In this document: one piece after another, positions 59,056 to 64,000 of the stretch
Layout of the letters: every line of letters begins with the position of its first letter
How positions within the stretch are numbered: position 1 is the stretch's first letter
Source: Deltaproteobacteria bacterium
Lineage (GTDB): Bacteria > Myxococcota_A > Polyangia > JACPQR01
Reading direction: 5' to 3'
NCBI GenBank assembly: GCA_016190375.1
Contig: JACPQR010000100.1
Coordinates: 1 to 64,000, forward strand
DNA length: 64,000 nt
Program-made: the position numbers and the translations under genes
The notes under the pieces: generated by a model
What the model saw: the letters and a program-made list of their open reading frames with translations, nothing else
What the model was told of the DNA's origin: nothing
The model's database searches: none

Positions 59056-61465
59056 TGGCCTCGCGCCGAAGGCTAGCACGGCGGGCGCGCAGCGCCGCCA
59101 GCAAGATGGCGAGGCAGGCGAACCAGACCGACGGCGAGGGCCGATGCGATCTCGCCATGTGTCCCGTGGGCCCGCCGGGCATGCGGCAGGCGCAGCTCGC
59201 CGTCTCGTCTCCTCCCGCGACGCCGGTGCCGCCGTCGGCGTCCTCGCCCTCGGTGCCGCCGTCGGCCTCCGGATCGGCCCAGAGCTCCACGTCGAAGAGG
59301 GAGAGCTGCTTCTCGCTGTCCTGCAGCCCGTCGTTCGCCCACCGCCGCAGGTAGAAGCGCTGCGTCCCGGTGGCGGGGTTGACCTGGAGCGGGAAGGGGA
59401 CCGCCCACTCGATCGCGAGCTCGCCCTCCGCGAGGGGGCCCGAGGCCTGGCGCTCCAGGGAGCAGAAGCACGGGTCGGTGTCCAGCTCCGCGAGGTAGGT
59501 CAGGGTGTCTCCGTCGGGGTCCTCGACCTTGTCGAACAGGATCGTCGGATTGGGCACCCGGACGGGCTCGTCGCCCGCGGGGTACTTGATGGGCGGGACC
59601 GGAGGCGGAGCGTTCGTCCCGATGCCGATCGCTACCTCTTGCCGCTCGCGGCCGCCGTCGTCGTCCTCGGCCGTGATGGTGAACGCGTACTGGCCGGGGG
59701 GATTGCCCTCGAAGCGCGCCTCCTCGCCGGGTATCCAGGTCAAGACCAGCGCGGCGCGATCGAAGGTCATTCCCGACGGCAGCTCGTCCTCGTCGACCGA
59801 GATCTCGATCTGGTCGCTGCCGGGATCGGTCGCCTGGATCGTGTAGCTCCACGGCCGATCGACGACCGCCGTCGTCGCCGGAACGGAGGCGAACACCGGC
59901 GGCGAGTTCTGGATGACGATCGGGATCTGGACGATCGTGATGTGGGTGCCGTCGTAGATCACGAGCTCCGCCTGCGCCGTCCCAGGGCCGTCGACGTCCC
60001 GCGCCCAGAACGTCGCGGTGGGCTCGTCGCCGTCGTCGTTGTCACCGTCGCCGTCGAGGTCCCACGCGAACGTCAGAGCGTCGCCCTCTGCGTCCTCGAT
60101 CATCGGAGCGAGCTCGATCGTCCCGCCCTCGGCCACTCGGTACGGACCGCCCACCTGCACGGTCGGCGCACCCGCCATGCCGATGGTCCAGCTCTGCTCG
60201 GCGGCGCCGCCGTCGTCGTCCGACACGCGGAGGGTCACGGGCACGAGCGGTCCTCGCCCGTCGGCCTCGGGCCGCCAGCGGACGATCCCCTCCGGCGAGA
60301 CGGTCATGAGCGGCGGTCCGTCCACGACCTCGAAGGAGAGCGTGTCCGCGGCGATGTCGCTCGCCACGACCGTGTACTCGTACTGCTCTCCCGTGGTCGC
60401 ACTCGCCGGCGGCTCCGAGCCGATGGTGGGAGCGACGTTGTCGACGCCGATCGAGATGGTGCGGGTCACGGTGCTCGAACCGTCGGTCATCTCGATGCCG
60501 ACCCTGAGGGCAGAGGGCCCGTCCGCGTCCGAGGCGTCGATGAGCGGATCCGGCCGGTTCGCCAGCTCTCCGTACTCGCCGTCGCCGTCGAGATCCCAGG
60601 ACCAGGAGACCTCGTCGCCCTCCGAGTCGAGGACCTCGATGCCGAGGCGCACGGCTCCTCCTTCCTCGACCGAATAGGGACCGTGCGCTCGCAGGACCGG
60701 GGCGCCTTCGGGCCCGATCGCGAAGTTCCCCACGTCGGCGATCTCGTCGCCGATGCCCTCGAGGGCCTCTTCCCCGAGCGCTGCGAGGGACTCAGCGGCC
60801 GCTCGCGCGAGCGCGCGGGTCTGTTCCTGGACGGCGAAGATCATGATCGAGGCGGTGGCCCCCGCCGGGATGCTCACCTCGTAGCTCCACTCGACCACGC
60901 CGCGGGAGTACTCGATGCTCGCGAGCTCGACGGAGGCGCCGTCTTGCCGCAGGACGTGCGCCAGGCTGGGATCGCGGGCGCCGTCGTCGTCGTCCGTGGA
61001 CACCCACGTGTCCGTGAGCTCCATCACTGGGTCCGAGTCGGAGGAGTCGATGGTCTCGTTCCCGTCGGAGCCGAGGTTGCAGTAGTAGGCGATCGTGACG
61101 GTCGCCTCCTCGTCGCCGTCGTTTCGCACCGAGTCGACGTAGCGCGCGAAGCTCAGGCCGTGCTCGGGGACGAAGCCGTGGCGGCGCACGGCGAGATCAC
61201 CGATCGTGACCTCCGCGGTCCTGAAGCCCCGGCCATCGTAGTAGTCCTCGTAGGGCTGACCGTCCGCGTCGAACGTGGTGCCGTCGACGGTCAGGCGGTA
61301 GCAGCCGTCGTAGGCGTCGCTCGACCCGTTCAGGAGCGTGCCCTGGGCGGTCGCCTGGAAATCGTAGGTGAAGCCGGACTCGGAGCTCAGGTTGGGGAGC
61401 GCCCAGGCCTCGAGCGGAGTCGCCAGGAACGGGAGGAGCACCAGGAACCGCGGGTCGATTCGCAT
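59015..61465 (-). CDS. Ig-domain surface protein with MYXO-CTERM-like tail
   Basis: 816 residues. Signal RFLVLLPFLATPLEAWA. The N domain (about 25-250) is strand-rich. Several Ig/PKD-like domains follow with calcium-type Asp motifs: GPYSVEEGGAVRLGIEVLDS, SWSWDLDGDGEYGEL, PPASATTGEQYEYTVVASD, GPYRVAEGGTIELAPMIEDA, WDLDGDGDNDDG. The end carries SCACRMPGGP, then VWFACLAILLAALRARR, a MYXO-CTERM-like sorting signal. The protein is probably shown on the cell surface. The last 13 codons overlap the next gene. Confidence 0.82.
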   Translation of the reverse strand: MRIDPRFLVLLPFLATPLEAWALPNLSSESGFTYDFQATAQGTLLNGSSDAYDGCYRLTVDGTTFDADGQPYEDYYDGRGFRTAEVTIGDLAVRRHGFVPEHGLSFARYVDSVRNDGDEEATVTIAYYCNLGSDGNETIDSSDSDPVMELTDTWVSTDDDDGARDPSLAHVLRQDGASVELASIEYSRGVVEWSYEVSIPAGATASIMIFAVQEQTRALARAAAESLAALGEEALEGIGDEIADVGNFAIGPEGAPVLRAHGPYSVEEGGAVRLGIEVLDSEGDEVSWSWDLDGDGEYGELANRPDPLIDASDADGPSALRVGIEMTDGSSTVTRTISIGVDNVAPTIGSEPPASATTGEQYEYTVVASDIAADTLSFEVVDGPPLMTVSPEGIVRWRPEADGRGPLVPVTLRVSDDDGGAAEQSWTIGMAGAPTVQVGGPYRVAEGGTIELAPMIEDAEGDALTFAWDLDGDGDNDDGDEPTATFWARDVDGPGTAQAELVIYDGTHITIVQIPIVIQNSPPVFASVPATTAVVDRPWSYTIQATDPGSDQIEISVDEDELPSGMTFDRAALVLTWIPGEEARFEGNPPGQYAFTITAEDDDGGRERQEVAIGIGTNAPPPVPPIKYPAGDEPVRVPNPTILFDKVEDPDGDTLTYLAELDTDPCFCSLERQASGPLAEGELAIEWAVPFPLQVNPATGTQRFYLRRWANDGLQDSEKQLSLFDVELWADPEADGGTEGEDADGGTGVAGGDETASCACRMPGGPTGHMARSHRPSPSVWFACLAILLAALRARRASLRREANGRSRCRAGGRLG

Positions 61466-61608
61466 CCCCGGCGTCAGAGCAAGGAGCGCGCCGCAGCCGG
61501 CTTCCCCGAAAGCCATGCGAAAAACCGCGGAATGGACGGCGGCTGGCAAGTTTCGCTTCAGGCACTGTGCACTCGCCGATTCGCCTTCGAGGCGCGAGCC
61601 GCTAGCCG

Positions 61609-62034
61609 CTAGCCGCTCCGGAACGGGACCATCGCCACCGTGCCGAGCGCCTTCGCGACGAGCGTGCCATCGCACACGACCTCGGCCTCGCCGAAGCCGG
61701 TGTGCTTGCCGGCACGCACCACGCGCGCCGTCGCGGCGAGCTCCTTCGCGCCAGCGCGGATCGGAGCCACGAACTCGACCGTGAGCGAGGTCGTCGGCGT
61801 GGCCATGCCGGCGGGTGGGATGAGCGTCGGCACGAAGGCGAGCCCGATCGCGGTGTCGACCAGCGACGCGACCACCCCTCCGTGGACCGAGCGCGCGAGG
61901 TTGAGGTGGCGCTCGTCGAGCGAGACCCGCACCTTGCAGCCGTTCGCGTCGAGCGAGACGAGCTCCATTCCCAGCGCGGCGTGGAGCCCCGCCTGCCCGA
62001 AGGCCCGACCGATCAGCTCGAGGGCGTCGTCCAT
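61609..62034 (-). CDS. PaaI-type hotdog thioesterase
   Basis: 141 residues. Hotdog-fold acyl-CoA thioesterase: SVHGGVVASLVDTAIGLAF with the HGG motif, TVEFVAPIRAG, and VVRAGKHTGFGEAEV. Second thioesterase of the window, about 30% related by eye to the one at 20253. Convergent with nothing close; starts about 165 bases from the divergent collagen-like gene. Confidence 0.9.
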   Translation of the reverse strand: MDDALELIGRAFGQAGLHAALGMELVSLDANGCKVRVSLDERHLNLARSVHGGVVASLVDTAIGLAFVPTLIPPAGMATPTTSLTVEFVAPIRAGAKELAATARVVRAGKHTGFGEAEVVCDGTLVAKALGTVAMVPFRSG

Positions 62035-62198
62035 CGGACGAGCATGCCACGAGAAGCCTCAACTGGAGTCGACGGCAAGGGCTCGTCAAGACCCGGACGG
62101 GATGAGTTCGTGCTCCGCGCTCCGCTTGACAGCGCGCGGGTGCGCCCTCCCTTCTCCCAGGGCCGGCCTCGACCAGCCGGGCCAGGAGGCGTTGAACG

Positions 62199-63794
62199 AT
62201 GCGGATCAAGACACTGGCATTCTTCGCGTGCGCGGCGATTGGCTGCGAGGGGCCCTCTGGACCTCGCGGGTTGCCCGGCCCGGCGGGCGATGACGGACCA
62301 ACAGGTCCTGCCGGTACCGCAGGTCCGGCAGGCCCGGCAGGACCCCAGGGCCCGCAGGGCGAGCCCGGGCCGGGAGCCGAGGCGCTCCTCCCCCCGATCC
62401 TCGAAGGTCACGTCGCGAACGGCGAGATCCTCCCGTACGACGTGCAGGCCGCCTTCAACGACACGACCTTCTTCTGGCGCTTGTCGTACCGCGGTAACGA
62501 GGGAGTCCGCCACGACTACTACCGCTACACGAGTGGGGCGTGGCAGAGCGAGGGCGGTGATCGCCGCGATGCCCAGGCGACGATCGATCAGGACCCGCAG
62601 CAGGGCGAGACGGACGTGCGTTCGACTAGCTACGAGCAGCGCACGTCGATCATGCTGTCCGACCCGACGCGCGCGGCGACCGTGCCGGCCTTCGCGAACG
62701 CCGGGTGCTTCGCGACCTGCCACGACGTCGCCCGGCACATGCCGCTCTGGGAGTCGAGCCACGGCGAGGACACGAAGTTCGTCGACGTCGCCGACGCGAC
62801 CGGGGGAGCGGGCGCGAAGGTGCTCGACCTCTGGCACTGGCGCGGCGCCCGCTCGGGCCCCATCTGGCGGTCGGACGACCAGCACGTCGTCGCGAAGGAC
62901 TTCGTCGACACCCCCGACGCCGACGACGGCGGACGCGTCGGCGACGAGGGGCCCGGCGTCTTTGCGCTGAACGAGATCGTCGACGGCCACCCCTCCTTCG
63001 TCTTCGACCCGACCACGACCTGGGGCCAGTTCGCGACCAAGTGGGAGGAGTTCTGGCTGACGCCCTTCTACTACGTCACGGACGCGACCGCGGGGACCCT
63101 CGGCCCGCTTGCGCCGAACCCGGCGACGCTGCCGTGGGAGGCGGCCGAGGATCAGGGTTACGAGCCGCGCGAGGGCGACGTGGTCCCGCGAAGGATCCTG
63201 CGCGCGGGAGGCGGCAGCCACGCGAACATCACGGCGTACGGGACGGAGTTCATACCCGAGTCGCCCGACGGGATGGTCGGGACCTGGCGCGTGCAGCTCC
63301 AGCGGGCGCTGGACACCGGAGCGGACGACGACGTGGCGCTCGTACCCGGCTCGAGCTACTTCGCGGGCTTCGAGGTCCACCTCTGGGAGTACACGACGCG
63401 CGACCACTACGTGTCGTTCCCGCAGAGCATCTCGCTCGAGGATCCGGTCAACGCCAGCCCCGACGTCGTCGCGGTGCGGCTGACTGGAGCGGGAACGTTC
63501 CCGCTGCCCAACTTCGACGACGTCGACACCTTCCCCGTGACTCGCCTCTACCTCTTCCAGCCCGGCATCACGAGCTGGGAGTTCCTGAACAACAGGGACA
63601 CGAGCCTGACCTTCGTCGATCCGGCGACCGGCGACACGATCCGCAACGTCCATCCGGGCGCGGGGGCGCTCGCCGCGGGCACGCCCTGCACGACCTGCCA
63701 TACGGTCCTCGCCACGGATGGTCCGGCCTCGATGCAGGAGCTCGTCGGCCGAAGGGCTGGTGTCTGGGCCCCGACACCCGTCCCGGTGCCTTGA
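62199..63794 (+). CDS. Collagen-like lipoprotein with haem motifs and EB_dh-like domain
   Basis: 531 residues; strong GGAGG at a 9-base spacing. A signal with a lipobox (FFACAAIGC) is followed by about 14 Gly-x-y triplets (GPSGPRGLPGPAGDDGPTG and on, residues 18-58), a collagen-like stalk. The main domain (about 65-490) resembles the haem-binding gamma subunit family of ethylbenzene dehydrogenase: LDLWHWRGARSGPIW, VPGSSYFAGFEVHLWEYTTRDHY. Two haem c motifs are present: CFATCH near 169 (C-x3-C-H, non-standard) and CTTCH near 496. It probably carries electrons at the cell surface. No partner catalytic subunit is present in the window. Confidence 0.85.
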   Translation: MRIKTLAFFACAAIGCEGPSGPRGLPGPAGDDGPTGPAGTAGPAGPAGPQGPQGEPGPGAEALLPPILEGHVANGEILPYDVQAAFNDTTFFWRLSYRGNEGVRHDYYRYTSGAWQSEGGDRRDAQATIDQDPQQGETDVRSTSYEQRTSIMLSDPTRAATVPAFANAGCFATCHDVARHMPLWESSHGEDTKFVDVADATGGAGAKVLDLWHWRGARSGPIWRSDDQHVVAKDFVDTPDADDGGRVGDEGPGVFALNEIVDGHPSFVFDPTTTWGQFATKWEEFWLTPFYYVTDATAGTLGPLAPNPATLPWEAAEDQGYEPREGDVVPRRILRAGGGSHANITAYGTEFIPESPDGMVGTWRVQLQRALDTGADDDVALVPGSSYFAGFEVHLWEYTTRDHYVSFPQSISLEDPVNASPDVVAVRLTGAGTFPLPNFDDVDTFPVTRLYLFQPGITSWEFLNNRDTSLTFVDPATGDTIRNVHPGAGALAAGTPCTTCHTVLATDGPASMQELVGRRAGVWAPTPVPVP

Positions 63795-63929
63795 TCTCGT
63801 CACGATCGAAGACCGCTTGACCTGTCTACCGCTTCACACCCGAGCGGCCCTGCGTTTCACTGAGGATCGGGGTGTTGGCGGTGTCGGTCTCGCTCGTCTT
63901 CGTCCTCGGGGACTGCGATGAGAAGGGGA

Positions 63930-64000
63930 TCAGCGGGATTTCGGCTCGGGGACCACCCGGAACCCGGCCTGCACGAAGTGACGGTCGCTCGTCAGGGCGA
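63930..64000 (-). CDS. PIN-domain protein, C-terminal part (window edge)
   Basis: The last frame on the minus strand encodes ALTSDRHFVQAGFRVVPEPKSR and a stop. TSDRHF-x-x-AGF is the usual end of VapC-type PIN RNases (the last Asp and the DRHF motif). The gene continues beyond the window. The 135 bases before it hold nothing clear. Confidence 0.65.
   Translation of the reverse strand, partial: ALTSDRHFVQAGFRVVPEPKSR

Noticed and set aside
62240..62380. Repeated GGYCCD-like words considered as a CRISPR or structural DNA repeat.
   Set aside because: They are codons of collagen-like Gly-x-y triplets.

Overview
The window is about 70% GC, densely coded on both strands and rich in GTG and TTG starts and in 4-base start/stop overlaps (ATGA, GTGA). 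It reads as a piece of a Myxococcota (former Deltaproteobacteria) chromosome. The signs are Asp-, Gly- or Cys-rich lipoproteins, a Ser/Thr kinase with an extracytoplasmic sensor, an OmpA-type protein with thrombospondin type 3 repeats, and Cys-x-Cys plus membrane helix plus Arg tails like the MYXO-CTERM sorting signal. The species cannot be named from sequence alone. No rRNA, tRNA or CRISPR array was seen.

Layout. 0.3-4 kb: a minus-strand trio (small barrel protein, glycerate kinase, DUF4388-like protein) divergent from a leucine-dehydrogenase-type enzyme. 4-8 kb: an orphan sorting tail, then a two-gene P-loop ATPase / large helical-repeat module. 8-16 kb: a polytopic membrane protein, two tandem membrane sulfatases and an M1 aminopeptidase lipoprotein. 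16-20 kb: a structured repeat, a decayed toxin-antitoxin pair, an outer-membrane protein, and a thiolase-like plus DUF35-SCP2 pair. 20-28 kb: lipoproteins, a sigma-54 activator, an acyl-CoA dehydrogenase coupled to a barrel-type lipoprotein, and a VapBC-like pair. 28-38 kb: a kinase-PhnD fusion, a 1050-residue beta-propeller lipoprotein, an Slt transglycosylase and an acyl-CoA ligase. 38-42 kb: a DppBC permease pair broken from a PilZ gene by a 1.7 kb insert. 42-50 kb: ABC ATPase, DegT aminotransferase, biotin carboxylase, two related secreted proteins, a truncated TAXI-type protein and an OmpA-like protein. 49-58 kb: ThiE, a pseudo-Fic protein, a BamA-like / DUF4390 / NtrY-like / TlpA operon and a large FtsX-type permease. 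58-64 kb: a nucleotidyltransferase pair, an Ig-domain surface protein, a thioesterase and a collagen-like haem protein.

The most unusual content is: (1) the insert at 39629-41373, flanked by 68-bp repeats of the permease gene end, carrying an AAA/DUF4143 ATPase and two scraps of one reverse transcriptase; (2) a thiolase-like protein lacking the usual cysteine beside a DUF35-SCP2 fusion; (3) a kinase fused through the membrane to a PhnD-like binding domain; (4) a Fic protein with a destroyed active site; (5) a collagen-like lipoprotein carrying haem motifs and an ethylbenzene-dehydrogenase-like domain; (6) a hairpin repeat pair with a compensatory stem change. Several genes are only remnants, which suggests repeated insertion and decay between otherwise ordinary operons.
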